64,000 nt of DNA from the NCBI GenBank assembly GCA_018398585.1, contig JAGTTD010000010.1, forward strand, positions 20,830,005-20,894,004, read 5' to 3'. The notes below the pieces were generated by a model that saw only the letters and a list, made by a program, of their open reading frames with translations, did no database searches and was not told the origin of the DNA. A program made the position numbers and the translations under genes. Shown here piece by piece: positions 45,716 to 55,705 of this stretch. This stretch comes from Simmondsia chinensis. Its lineage: Eukaryota > Streptophyta > Magnoliopsida > Caryophyllales > Simmondsiaceae. Positions within the stretch are counted from its first letter, which is position 1; each line of letters begins with the position of its first letter.

Positions 45716-45724
45716 TATAAATAG
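45716..45724 (+). promoter_or_regulatory. TATA box of element G (3' LTR)
   Basis: TATAAATAG within CCTATAAATAGGGCTTC, a strong plant TATA box. The equivalent is deleted from the 5' LTR. Confidence 0.75.
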
Positions 45725-46355
45725 GGCTTCAATGCTTTGGTTAAAATCATCCAATACTCTCTAAGCATTCTTTGATAAAAAGTTCTCTTATATACTTGCG
45801 CTTTAAAGGTTTATTTTTAGGTTTTGTTTAAAACTTTTATTGGAGCATCACTTGTTCTCTTATTGTTGATCTTTGAGCTTTATGGGCATATCCTTAGCTT
45901 TGACTAAGCTTGATAATGTGTCAATTCACTCTTGAAAGAGTGAAGAATTTGAGTGCTATAATTCTTTCATTGCTTTATTCAAATTTGTTGCATTGTAAAG
46001 GTTGGATCTTGAACCTACTGTTACAAAAGGATCGGTTGTAAAAGGTTGGTCTTGAGCCTACATACAAAAAGACAGGTTGTAAATGTTGGATCCTGAGCCT
46101 ATTTTTAAAAAGGATCATCGAGCTTAGTTAAAGGCTCAAGTGACTAAGAGTAGTCACTTGAAAAGTGGACTAGCTTCTGGTTTGGTAGTGAACCACTATA
46201 AAAATCTTTGTGCATCTCTTTTATTTTTGTCTTTTTCTTTCATTTAACATTTATTGTATAGCTTTTGATTAACGCTTTGGTTCATAAATTTAAAATTTTT
46301 ATTTATCACCAAAGAACCTAATTCACCCCCCCTTAGGTTGCCATTTGGACCTTCA

Positions 46356-46985
46356 ATTGACTTAGCCATTGATCGAGTGATTAGACTTGTATAAGATTTA
46401 GCTTCCTCCAAGGATATCACTCCTTTAGAGCTCAGACTACTAGAGCCTTCAGATGTCATCAACATGTTCTCCTCCCCTTCCTTAAAGGCTTTAGGAGGAA
46501 CACCCCTTGGATTCTGGAGTGTCTTTGTCTTCGCATCGGCTGGCTCTGGATTTGAAGGCATGGAGGTTTTAACTTTCTTTGTTTTTGGTTAGACATCCCC
46601 CTTAACATATGAGGTGACCATGACTTTCTCAACCGGCCCCAAGATGAGTGGGATACACCCGATGTATATCTGGTTCACGACTTTATTGACAAGTTCTTCC
46701 GTAGATTTCTTCACGGTGAATTTCTTCGAGGTGACCCTTTCGGAGCTGCCTTCATGGGCTTCGAGGCGAAGTTAGGTGCCAATTTTTGGTTTGCCTTCTT
46801 CGTCTCTCTCTTCGTTGTCTTTCGTGCATTTTGCTTGGCGCTCTTTGTCTCCTTTCTTGGTACTGTTGGCTTGATTGTAGCATGCATTGAGATAGAAAAC
46901 TCATTCCCCATGTTCAGCAGTTCCATGGAATTCCTTAGCGGGATCTTAGCAGCAAATGAATTTGATCCCAACTTGCGAAGCACGC
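46356..46985 (-). pseudogene. Element E: gag, second fragment
   Basis: It lies between elements F and G. The minus strand from 46983 reads LRKLGSNSFAAKIPLRNSME, followed by a basic Lys/Ala-rich stretch (KSAKQNARKTTKRETKKANQ). After stops, 46561-46356 gives SEGSSSLSSKGVISLEEAKS and TSLITRSMAKS, which continues in frame across element G at 36299. The segment SLITRSMAKS is common in Tat gag N-termini. Confidence 0.7.
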
Positions 46986-47342
46986 TGTTATGCTCGTGAT
47001 TGAATCACAAAGCATAAGCTAAGTAAATTGAGGATAGATGAGAGTATGAGATGAGAAAGAAGTGAAATTGGATGAGAAATAGAGAGAGTTAGATGAGAAA
47101 GACAGAAATATCTCAAAGAGATATTGTTTGTATATTTGATTGAATGCCTTCCTTTACACACTAGCATTCCTTATATACTTCACTAGTTACAATGTAAGGA
47201 GGCCTAAAGCCTAACCGACACAACCAACTCTAGCTAAGTATTGAATACTAGACATCACTTATTACATGACTTAACAAAAGGCCAATGCCACTTATTACAT
47301 CCATACTCTCATTCATATGCCCCTACAATGGAAATCATAACA
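46986..47342 (-). repeat. Element F 3' LTR
   Basis: 357 bp from TGTTATGCTCGTGATTGAAT to GGAAATCATAACA. Confidence 0.92.
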
Positions 47343-47362
47343 ATACTCTCCCCCCTTAAGAG
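47343..47362 (-). other. Element F polypurine tract
   Basis: The minus strand reads CTCTTAAGGGGGGAGAGTAT next to the 3' LTR. Just upstream, TTCTTGAGGACAAGAATC is the end wording common to plant gypsy pol genes (LEDKN), hinting that F derives from an autonomous gypsy. Confidence 0.75.
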
Positions 47363-48859
47363 ATTCTTGTCCTCAAGAATCTAAGAAAAGAGTTAAAGCT
47401 TGAAGTTCAATGTTTATGTGGGAGGAATGAATGAGCTTCTTACGTGAAGTTTTGGCCAAGTTGCTGCTGCAGAGGACCAAAACGCATCAACACATCTAGA
47501 ATTCTGCTTGTAGTATGCGGCACAACAGAATTGGAATGTCGGTAAACCCATAAGACCACATATGAAGTCTTTAAACACCTCAGACTTTGAATTGCAATGG
47601 AACCAAGTGGATTCCTTGCTGAATTTACAGCTGAAGAGATCCTCTAGCATGTTGAAATATTGCAACAGCAGCAGAACATTAGAGGATGCAGATTCTGAAG
47701 TAATCTAACCCCAAATCCCGCTATCATAGTTTGCATTTGATGAAGAACACTCATCTGGAGGTCTTCCAGCTCAAACCAAGTGAACCAAGTATCAAAATAT
47801 GTTTGAAGAAATTCCCAATTGCAGCTAAAACAGCCCCATATCTTGATCTTGGTGACAAAACTCATTGAGACCCCAAAAGAATGCAGCTGCCACCATTTCA
47901 TCTTGGAACTTTTCCAAAATTTGTATTTCTTAAACATCCACTTACTAAACCATATCAGACCAAGCTCAACATACTCTTGATTGTTTTCTAATTCCACATT
48001 TTGTGCTGCAGACTTCAAAAATTCAGTAGTGTATAATCGTGACACCACATAGTTGCGGATATTACAGATTTCATCTTAATTCTTGTCCATATGGAAGCTT
48101 CTTGATGCGAACAAGTTAATACATCTTTCCCAAGTCATAATAGCACCAATCACACTCCATTTGAGCAACTCATTTACTGCTGACAGTGAAGGAAATGTAA
48201 TTCTCCAAACATTTTCAGCAGCCACTTTGAATTCTGTTGTAAACATCTTGAATTGGAACTTAAGTAATCTGGGAATCTCAGCTTCTCCTCTCAAAATTAT
48301 TGCATAGATTACACCATAAGCTCCCATTCTTTGATCTTGACAAGAGGATGCACCAAAAATCTAGAGTACATTACTGTCCAATCTTGATCACTTGAGCACT
48401 TGTTACTTTGGCTTGAAAATCTGGACCTTTGCTCCACCAAGTTAAGTACTCATGAGTCACAATTGAATCCCAAGGACACAAAGTCTTCACTTGAATTCTC
48501 AAAGCAACCCAATTGACATAATTCATTCTACAACTTCCACTTTCTAGATGGTTCACAAATCTTTCAGCTTTTGTTTGGACCATTTTGAACATTCTGCATT
48601 CAAACAGGTTGCTGCAGCTATCTTCTTTCAAAAAACCTTGAATTTTTAGCTTTTCCAGCCACCAATCTTGCTCTAAGTGAGCTGGCATTGAGTTCCTGTC
48701 AACAGACTTAAGGATGGGCATCAAATCAATACACAAATGACGCTTCAAAATTACTGAGATTAATTTCAGAATAAGAGAAGATCTGTCCAGATCTTTAATG
48801 CTGAAATGTAGAATATTTTTAGCTAGAATTGATCTTGTTTTCTTGTTGGACTCCTTCAT
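47363..48859 (-). pseudogene. Element F: C-terminal ORF pieces of unknown function
   Basis: Minus-strand pieces at 48859-48371 (LHFSIKDLDRSSLILKLISV, PWDSIVTHEYLTWWSKGPDF), 48327-48076, 48048-47644 (WWQLHSFGVSMSFVTKIKIW, WEFLQTYFDTWFTWFELEDL) and 47665-47414 (DAFWSSAAATWPKLHVRSSF). They are rich in Trp, Phe and Cys and look like one decayed product of about 450 residues broken by frameshifts. No catalytic motif of retroelement enzymes is visible. I do not recognise the family. Confidence 0.4.
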
Positions 48860-48954
48860 TCAAACATTCAGAAAATACTGAAGCTTGTGCATCTGATTCT
48901 TCCATTTAGAACTCACACAACATATCACAAAATTCAGATTCAAAAATCAAATTC

Positions 48955-49734
48955 CTAGCTGAACTGCTCAATTTTAACATTTGAATTTGCCCCATTCCTC
49001 AAATACTGCACCTCCACTTTAAACTCAGGAGGTCTCACATTTGGTTGCACCAATGGAGCATGTTCTTTGCCCATAGCTTGATTATTGCACAATCTGAACT
49101 TGGAGCTCAATACACTTGCCTCATTATTATCCAGCACTTTCATTCCAGCCCAAACGCAGACCCCAGATTCATTCAAAACTTCAGTGGGTCTTCCCATATC
49201 AAACATAACCCAAGGACCTTTAATCCTTCCAGATGTTGGCTATTCATACTTAATTCTCATGTCAGTACCCAGCTTGTGAACTTCTAACATGTCAAAAACT
49301 CTTCCAGAAATCGAGTTAAGCCTCTGCTGAATAACCTTGGCAGTTTGATTGACTCTTTTCTTCCACTTAGCCTCATGTTCCAGCTTGCTATAACTATGAT
49401 CTACCTTTCCCGGATCAGGGGGAAGCTGATCATAAGAGTTTGCAGCTTGAAGTACCTTCTTTTCATCCAAAGATCCATGCCAAACATTCACTGTACTGAA
49501 TTTGGTCAGAATAGAAATCTGTTCCAGGCAATTACTGAATTTGTACACCTCCAACAACTCAATTGTTTGTATAAAAACAATGCCTAGCCTTTGTTGAACC
49601 TTGAAACATACTTTGGCAGCTTGATTACTTTGTTTCAGTAAAGAATCGACTCTTTTCAGCTTCACAAAACATTGAGTATCTTCTCCCAGATCAGGAGGTA
49701 ACTTGTCATAAGAGTGTGTATTTGAATACACCAT
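48955..49734 (-). pseudogene. Element F: ORF with internal duplication, unknown function
   Basis: The minus-strand frame 49734-48955 is interrupted by one stop near 49240. It contains two diverged copies of a module of about 70 residues: the first starts SYDKLPPDLGEDTQCFVKLK and runs to VQQRLG with IELLEVYKF; the second starts SYDQLPPDPGKVDHSYSKLE and runs to IQQRLN with FDMLEVHKL. Shared positions are SYD-LPPD-G, KL, NQ-AKV, QQRL and LEV-K. The C-terminal piece reads FDMGRPTEVLNESGVCVWAG. Helical, with no recognised domain. Confidence 0.5.
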
Positions 49735-49973
49735 TGCTCCACTCTAAGAACCTTGCAATGTATCAAGTACATTACTGTCAGCACAAATCAGATGCTGGTT
49801 TCAAGTATCAAGATGCCTTGGAGAAGTGCTTAACACATTTTGCGGTGTTATCATTGTTACTACAGTAGTAACATCAACTTTCCCAGTTGAAATCAGAGGT
49901 TCTGCTGTATCCGATCCTTGTATACTAGCATATACATCAGAAAAATCAGGAGCTTGAGTTAGTTCTTGTTGCC

Positions 49974-50390
49974 TCACTTCTTCAAAATATCACCGAATGA
50001 TAAAGAGTCAATTTTATAACTCTCTTTATCATCATCTTCAAAATATTGTAACTCTCGCAAAGAGTCTTCATAATGATCAACTTGTTCAACCTCAGATTCC
50101 TCTAACTTGTGTTCATCAATTTTGGCATTACCGTGGTCGAATTCATCTTCAACGGCAACAGCTTCCACTCCAACCTTCAATTTTTGCTCAACATTGAGCT
50201 CTTGTTGTTCAACATCCTCTTCACTGATCTCACAAGGAACATTACGAATCGTAACCCCCATCGTAGACTCTTCCAAATCCTTTGCTAGTCTTTGCCAAAA
50301 CTCCTCCATTTGGCGATATAAGCTTTCAAACAAATCAGCCATTTGCTTATGTGTAACATATTGCACCTCACCATCCATAATAGCCAGCAA
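49974..50390 (-). pseudogene. Element F: acidic N-terminal ORF, unknown function
   Basis: Minus strand, 138 codons. The start near 50378 (MDGEVQYVTHKQMADLFESL) is followed by QMEEFWQRLAKDLEESTMGV, a helical segment, and then a strongly acidic stretch (EDVEQQELNVEQKLKVGVEA). It is the first ORF after the primer site and leader (50391-51387), the place where gag is expected, but no gag domain or zinc knuckle is visible. Confidence 0.45.
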
Positions 50391-51400
50391 TACAGTGCTT
50401 CGAAATGAATCGGAGAAGGCCCAGATAGGAGATGCAGTTCTAAATCGCAGAAAGGGAAGATTTGATTCAAATCACCACACAATAGATTGCCAAATCATAA
50501 TCTACTCTTCAATTCATGTATATCTCAAGTTGTTTTCGATTCAAAAGTCGCAGACAAGGCAAGCCCTAATCGAAGAGTTCTGCAAACCAGACCCTAACTT
50601 CGAAGAACTTCGCTTAATCCCTAACTCGACGCAAATGAATGAATTCAGGCTTAAATCTGAATTAATTTCGAACCTTAACAGTAATACAACTTCAACATAC
50701 TAAACTCGCACAACTCCAAGCAGAGCAATCAGATTTCAACAATCTCGGTTCCTAGTTCAATGTTAGATCCTCTTTTGAGCAAATCACCATTCAATATCAT
50801 ATAATTCTTAAGAATCAGCTGAATTCTTACCACTTCTATGCTTATTAACACGAATTTCACCACTATTCGGCAACAAAAGCAGATTCTGATCGATTATGTA
50901 AATTGAGGTTCACAAACAGTTACCTGCACTACCCACTTGAATGCCAGAACCAGAAACTACCTCAAATCAGCTTGTTTTCCTGATCTTTTGATTATGATCA
51001 AGTGTAATGTTGATCCAATAGCTCACTTTAGCTTCTTCTCCAACTAATCAGATGAATATTTGATCAAGGTCAATTATGCTTCTGCACTCAACTTCACAAC
51101 TATTTCTTGATCAACTCTACTGAATTCAATCTGATAAATGCACACAAGCTCTTCAAGCTAGAATTCAGATTTGAATTCTTGATCACACAAAACTGAACCA
51201 AATCAGCACAAAATTGTTTTTGTTGATTAATTGCAGCTATCACCGAAGGCTTGACACAATACAAACTCAATCTAGTTGAATTGATTCAACTAAATCAAAT
51301 GCAAAGCATCTAAAGTCACTTGTGCAGCAACAAAAATCTGATTTCAAATTTTTCTTGATTAAGAGCTCGATTGGAAGCCAAACGAAGCTCTGATACCAAT
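50391..51400 (-). other. Element F leader and primer-binding site
   Basis: The minus strand at 51400-51387 reads ATTGGTATCAGAGC, an exact initiator-Met primer site. The remaining kilobase is leader with no convincing ORF. Confidence 0.8.
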
Positions 51401-51756
51401 TGTTATGCTCATGATTGAATCATAAAGCATAAGCTAAGTAAATTGAGGATAGATGAGAGTATGAGATGAGAAAGAAGTGAAATTAGATGAGAAATAGAGA
51501 AAGTTAGATGAGAAAGAGAGAAATATCACAAAGAGATATTGTTTGTATATTTGATTGAATGCCTTCCTTTACACACTAGCATTCCTTTTATACTTCAGTA
51601 GTTACAATGTAAGGAGGACTAAAGCCTAATCAACACAACCGACTCTAGCTAAGCATTAACCACTAGACACCACTTATTACATGACTTAACAAAAGGCCAA
51701 TGCCAATTATTACATCCATACTCTCATTCACATGCCCTACAATGGAAATCATAACA
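51401..51756 (-). repeat. Element F 5' LTR
   Basis: 356 bp from TGTTATGCTCATGATTGAAT to GGAAATCATAACA, followed by CACGC. Confidence 0.92.
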
Positions 51757-51896
51757 CACGCAAAGTTCTTCTTCTTGCTGATAAGCCCTCCTTTGACCAT
51801 GAGAGTGGTCGGGAGCTCATTGAACGTGATCGTGACTTGTGGTGCCATTGTTCCTGCATAGCACCTCACTAGTAGTTCGTAGAAACTAGAGTTCAA
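51757..51896 (-). pseudogene. Element E: gag N-terminus
   Basis: The minus strand from 51896 gives an N-terminal extension and then MAPQVTITFNELPTTLMVKG, GLISKKKNFAC, where element F interrupts. The ATG at 51848-51846 is the likely Tat gag start. The frame resumes at 46985. Confidence 0.65.
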
Positions 51897-51944
51897 TCAG
51901 AGATGAAAAGGAGAATAGGGTCCCATCGGACGTGCCAAAAATTA
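51897..51944 (-). other. Element E leader and candidate primer-binding site
   Basis: Beside the 5' LTR the minus strand reads TAATTTTTGGCACGTCCGAT followed by GGGACCC. It is in the primer-site position but does not match initiator Met; I cannot name the tRNA. Confidence 0.45.
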
Positions 51945-52159
51945 TGTTGAGCAAAAATATGAAATTTGCAAAGCATGAATTCCCTTATATATGGGGTGTA
52001 CAGAGGTTTTATTAATTTAGGAAACGACCCTATTCAAGATGATGTGCACCCTTAATTAGATCTCCCTTAGGAGAATATCCCTTGATTCTGACTAATGATA
52101 TGTTTATGTTTAACTCAATCGACTAGGTGACTAGTCAATTAGTTAATTTAAGTCTACGG

Positions 52160-53080
52160 GAAACGTTTTAGGTTGATTTGTATTTTGGAAGGTTCAACTT
52201 GAAGGTTATTTGGGTTTAGTCTTGGCTTAGGAGTTATTTGTACTTAGGTTTGACTCAAAAAATACTTTGGATTTAGGTTTGACCTAAAAGTCTTTTTGGA
52301 TTGGATTTTAGCTTGGATTTAGGTTTGACTTGGAAATCATGTTGGACTTGACTTGGTTTTGGTTTAGCTTGGACTTGGAAATTTTGACTTGGTTTGAAAA
52401 TTTGGACGTTTTTGACTTGGGTGGGAAATGATTTGATCTTTATTTGTTAGACTTAAAAGTGGTCTCGAGTTTCAATCTGACTGGGAAGTCACCTGATATC
52501 GGGGTTTGACTTGAAATTTATCTGGATTGGTTTTTTGACTTGGAATTAATTTGGATTTGGGTTTGACTTGTACTAATTTGGATCTGGGGTTTAACTCAGT
52601 ACTAATTTGAATTGGGGTTTGACTTAGGCTTAAAATTGACTGAAACATCATTTAAATTTGAGTTTAATTTGGAAGACGTCTTGATTTAGGTTTGGGATTT
52701 AGGATTTGAAATTGACGTGGGATTTACTTTGAATTTAGACTTGACATAGAAGTCAGCTCAGCTTAGGAATTTGGTTTTGAGTTTAAATTTGATTTGGCAT
52801 GGAAGCACTTTTGAATTTGAATTTGAATTTGACATAAAGTTGGGTTGATGTGTGACATAGAAGTCAATTTGAGGTTTGAGTGTGACATGGAATTTAATTT
52901 GAGGTTTAGTTTACTTTGAATTTGAGTTTGAGCTCGATAACAGTAAATTTATATTTGGGTACGAAATAAAATTTAACTTGGGCTTAGGTTTGACATTAGA
53001 GTCTTTTTGAATTTAGGTTAATCATGGAAGTTGTTTTGGATTTAGGCCTAATATAAAGCTTATATTTGGTTTGGATTGGA
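52160..53080. repeat. Degenerate tandem repeats in the element E 5' LTR
   Basis: The same GGTTTGACTTGGAAGTC-type unit as at 15260-16140, with similar order but individual units lost or gained. Confidence 0.7.
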
Positions 53081-53312
53081 CGTAGAGATTAATTGGTTTA
53101 GGTTGCCCTAGTCAAATCGAGTTTAGTCTACTAATCAAAGTGTTGACATAATATTAGTCCACTAGAGAAAAGGAGTTTATTTATTATTTAGGTTGTACCC
53201 GAATTAGGTTGCCTATGTACCCTTTTAAGGGATCAAGCCAGTCGCAGTTCAACTCTATAGTTAAATTTGGTTATGAGTGTTGGATCCCACTTCAATTCAA
53301 CACATTTATAAT

Positions 53313-53324
53313 TGTGTGTGTGTG

Positions 53325-53355
<31 letters not shown>

Positions 53356-53357
53356 TT
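53313..53357. repeat. (TG)n microsatellite and poly-T in the element E 5' LTR
   Basis: About 13 TG units followed by about 19 T. The 3' LTR has only a short poly-T at the equivalent position (about 16390). Confidence 0.9.
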
Positions 53358-54059
53358 CCATTTAGATTTCGAGCTCAAGGTCTTTTATTTTTGTTATTTT
53401 GTACCCTGGTCAGATCAATCTTAATTTTATATTGTCCTTAGTGAAACCACATGAGTCCAGTATTTCAAATTTGACATTCAGTAATTGTGATTACACCCTC
53501 CATTTTATTATCTAGGGTTTCCTACATACCCTTTTAAGGATCAAGACAACGTAGTTCTAAAAAGAACGTCGAATTTTCGAAAATTGATTTTTTTATGTTT
53601 GTAACCGCACCCATTTTTTATTATGGGTTTCCTATGTACTATTTTCGGGATCAAGCTAATGTAGTTCTAAAAATAGCAATTCGAGATTTTCCACTTTGAT
53701 TTTAAAAGTTGAAATAATTTTTTTTATAAAACCCATACAAGCATTTGATTTATTTTATTTTATTTTTTCTAGTTTTTCTTTTTCTTTTTTTGGAAATGCA
53801 TTTTTTGATAAATTTCTTTATCTCTTTTTAAGAAAAAAAAAAGAAAAGGAAAAATAATTAGAAGGGGGTGGGTATAGGACAAACAGTACCCTTCCCATTT
53901 TTTATTTGATTTTCTTTTTTTTAAGAGAAGAGAAAAAAAAAATGTTAAGTGAATTTTATGAATTTAGAGAAGTTTGATTGGAACCGAACCCGACTTAAAA
54001 GTCCATTTTTTTCATTTTTGAAACCTCGTCATTGGTCAAGATTAGTTACAAATTTTTAA

Positions 54060-54330
54060 TACCCCCATGTAGGATCTCTTAAATCCACCAAGGGTTAAAA
54101 TTTACTACTCTTTCGATCCGGCCTAATGTAGGATTTTTTAATCCATCGTAGGTTAAAATTTACTACCCTTTCGGGCCACCCCCATGTAGGATTTCTCAAT
54201 CCATCATGGGTTAACATTTATTACCCTTTTAGGCCACCCCCATGTAGGATTTTTTAATCCATCGTGGGTTAAAACACCCCCAAGTTGGATTTTTAATCCA
54301 CCATAAGGTAAAACACTTTAAAATTTAGGA
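54060..54330. repeat. About 58-bp tandem repeat in the element E 5' LTR
   Basis: Four to five units with ATGTAGGATTTTTTAATCCA and GGGTTAAAATTTACTACC, paired with the array at 17090-17405. Confidence 0.75.
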
Positions 54331-55346
54331 GGGACTTTAAACTTTGTTTGAATCCCATTTGAGTTCTTTTTTTTTTAAAGGAAAAAAATAGACATAAGCA
54401 AATAAAAATTATTTATTTATTTTTTCTTAAACATTTTCTCTCTCTCGCTCCTTCTTTCTTCTTCCTCTTTATTGTTGGCCCCCCTTTTTTCTTCTCTCTC
54501 ACTTTTTTTTAATCAAACCAAACCTAATTTAAAATGGGGGGTATAAAATTTATTTATTGAAAATCAATTCTTCTTTGTACTTTAGAGATACATGGAATTT
54601 TGTTTCTTGAATTCCACTAGAAAGAAATCAAAATTTTACTTTTGAAAAGAGTGAAACCTATTTAAGATTGGGTGTAGAAAAAGTGAGACCAAAAGTTGAG
54701 GAATGAAATTAAGAGTTGAGGAAAAAAAAACGAATGACTAAAAGAAAAATCATATACCGTTTCAATGACTCAAGCTTTTTGCCAATTGTTGAACAATTTT
54801 TGAATCTAAATTTTTTTAAAAATTCTTTCTCCCTTTGAGACTCTTTTTCTTTTTCTGTTTTTCTTTCTCTTCTCTATCTCTTTTTTTGGTTTCTTTTTTA
54901 CTGATTTCTCTTCGTTTCCCCCTTTTTTATTCGATCTCTACCTTTATTTAAAAGGACTCAACCTGCTCCTTTCACTATCAGAAAGTGGGGGGTTATAGGG
55001 CAAAAAAATAACAGTAACTAATTCCCCCTCATTTTTTAATGTTTTTTATTCTCTTTTTTATTTGTCACCTTTTTTTTAAGTGCTTTTTTTTTAGTTTCGA
55101 ATAATGTATCTTATATCATGTAAAAAAAATTAATTAATAAGAAATTCCTTTTCTTTTTTAAAATCAAAATCGGTGAAGATGAAGAGAAGGAAACATTTAA
55201 AAAAAAAGTTTTTACTAACCAAGTTAAAATATTGTAATAGCCAATCAAAGCATAGCATACTCTTTTTTTTACTTCATGGATGTAACTTTTTTTCAATATG
55301 TATTTTTTTATCTATATTTTATTAAGGGAGTGGCGTAGGGTGAGAT

Positions 55347-55469
55347 TTTTTTTTTTTTTTTAATCATGGTAAATCCAGGGGAGGGGGGGTGCTCTAGTGG
55401 GGGCTCGAACCCCCGTGCTCTCACATAGGCGACCGGGAACTACACCACTAGGCTACGAGCTACTTGCTC
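55347..55469 (-). mobile_element. tRNA-derived SINE with 17-bp target duplication
   Basis: On the minus strand it starts near GAGCAAGTAGCTCGTAGCC, has an A box TAGCCTAGTGG (55455-55445), a B box GGTTCGAGCCC (55411-55401) within a perfect T-arm GGGGG/CCCCC, a short tRNA-unrelated tail ending GGATTTACCATGATT, and a poly-A of about 15. The duplication GTGGCGTAGGGTGAGAT is at 55330-55346 and 55470-55486. The 3' LTR of the same element shows the empty site (28192-28215). About 123 bp, retroposed by a LINE. Confidence 0.88.
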
Positions 55470-55705
55470 GTGGCGTAGGGTGAGATGATCCCCCACGCCT
55501 TCCCTTTCTTTTCTTATTTTATTTATTTTTTATTTTTTTTAAAATCCTTTTTAACCAAAAAAAATAAAAAAATAAAATATATTTCTTTTAGAAATAAGAA
55601 ATTATTTGTTTAGGCCAATATAGTGAAGTGGACAACTAGGATTAGACCCATGGATATTAATTATGAGATCTAATATTTAGTACTGTAAAAATTTCGTGTT
55701 CAACA

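Larger units (their letters stand above)
36300..46355 (+). mobile_element. Element G: SIRE/Maximus-type Ty1/copia with envelope-like ORF
   Basis: 10056 bp, LTRs 36300-37717 and 44899-46355, with a near-duplication ATTAA (36295-36299) and ATTGA (46356-46360). Removing it rejoins E's gag in frame (LITRSMAKS to MTYAEMVSVS). Order: primer site, gag with coiled coil and two zinc knuckles, protease, integrase, RT, RNase H, then a spacer and a separate 3' ORF of the plant transposon or envelope-like type. Long LTRs, that gag architecture and the extra ORF define the SIRE/Maximus lineage. LTRs differ by about 5% over the first 240 bp by eye. Confidence 0.92.
44899..46355 (+). repeat. Element G 3' LTR
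   Basis: 1457 bp, TGTTGGCCCT to GGACCTTCA. It keeps the 40-bp TATA region lost from the 5' LTR. Confidence 0.93.
46986..51756 (-). mobile_element. Element F: 4.8-kb non-autonomous LTR retrotransposon (LARD-like) with unrecognised ORFs
   Basis: LTRs 46986-47342 and 51401-51756, a perfect initiator-Met primer site beside the right LTR, a polypurine tract beside the left LTR and an exact target duplication CACGC (46981-46985 and 51757-51761). The 4.06-kb interior has no zinc knuckle, protease, RT or integrase that I can recognise in any frame. Minus-strand ORFs are present but lie in several frames. LTRs differ at about 20 positions by eye. It splits the gag of element E. Similar LTRs in element A suggest that an A-like gypsy supplied its enzymes. 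Confidence 0.88.
15059..55705 (-). mobile_element. Element E: Tat-type Ty3/gypsy retrotransposon, expanded by nested insertions
   Basis: Two long related LTRs (15059-28413 with insertions, and 51945-55705) enclose a minus-strand gag-protease-RT-RNase H-second RNase H-integrase interior. The second, archaeal-type RNase H and the gag signature LISHPIEDCYVLQDII mark the Tat lineage. Removing D/C, G, F, the LINE piece and the SINE leaves roughly 16 kb. LTR ends are TGTTGAGC...GTTCAACA. Flanks GCAGT and GTGGT agree at three of five bases, so the target duplication is weak. About 11% of the first 150 LTR bases differ between copies (by eye), making E the oldest insertion of this block. Confidence 0.85.
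51945..55705 (-). repeat. Element E 5' LTR
   Basis: 3761 bp (about 3.62 kb without the SINE), TGTTGAGCAA to GTGTTCAACA in plus-strand reading. It shares both tandem-repeat arrays and homopolymer-rich zones with the 3' LTR. Confidence 0.88.

Noticed and set aside
50107..50703. 198-codon plus-strand ORF inside element F
   Set aside because: It is antisense to the acidic minus-strand ORF and the leader; primer site and polypurine tract show that F is transcribed from the minus strand.
55378..55470. Possible tRNA gene on the minus strand (A and B boxes, perfect T-arm)
   Set aside because: It has a poly-A tail, an extra 3' tail, no clear anticodon arm and a 17-bp target duplication, so it is a SINE.
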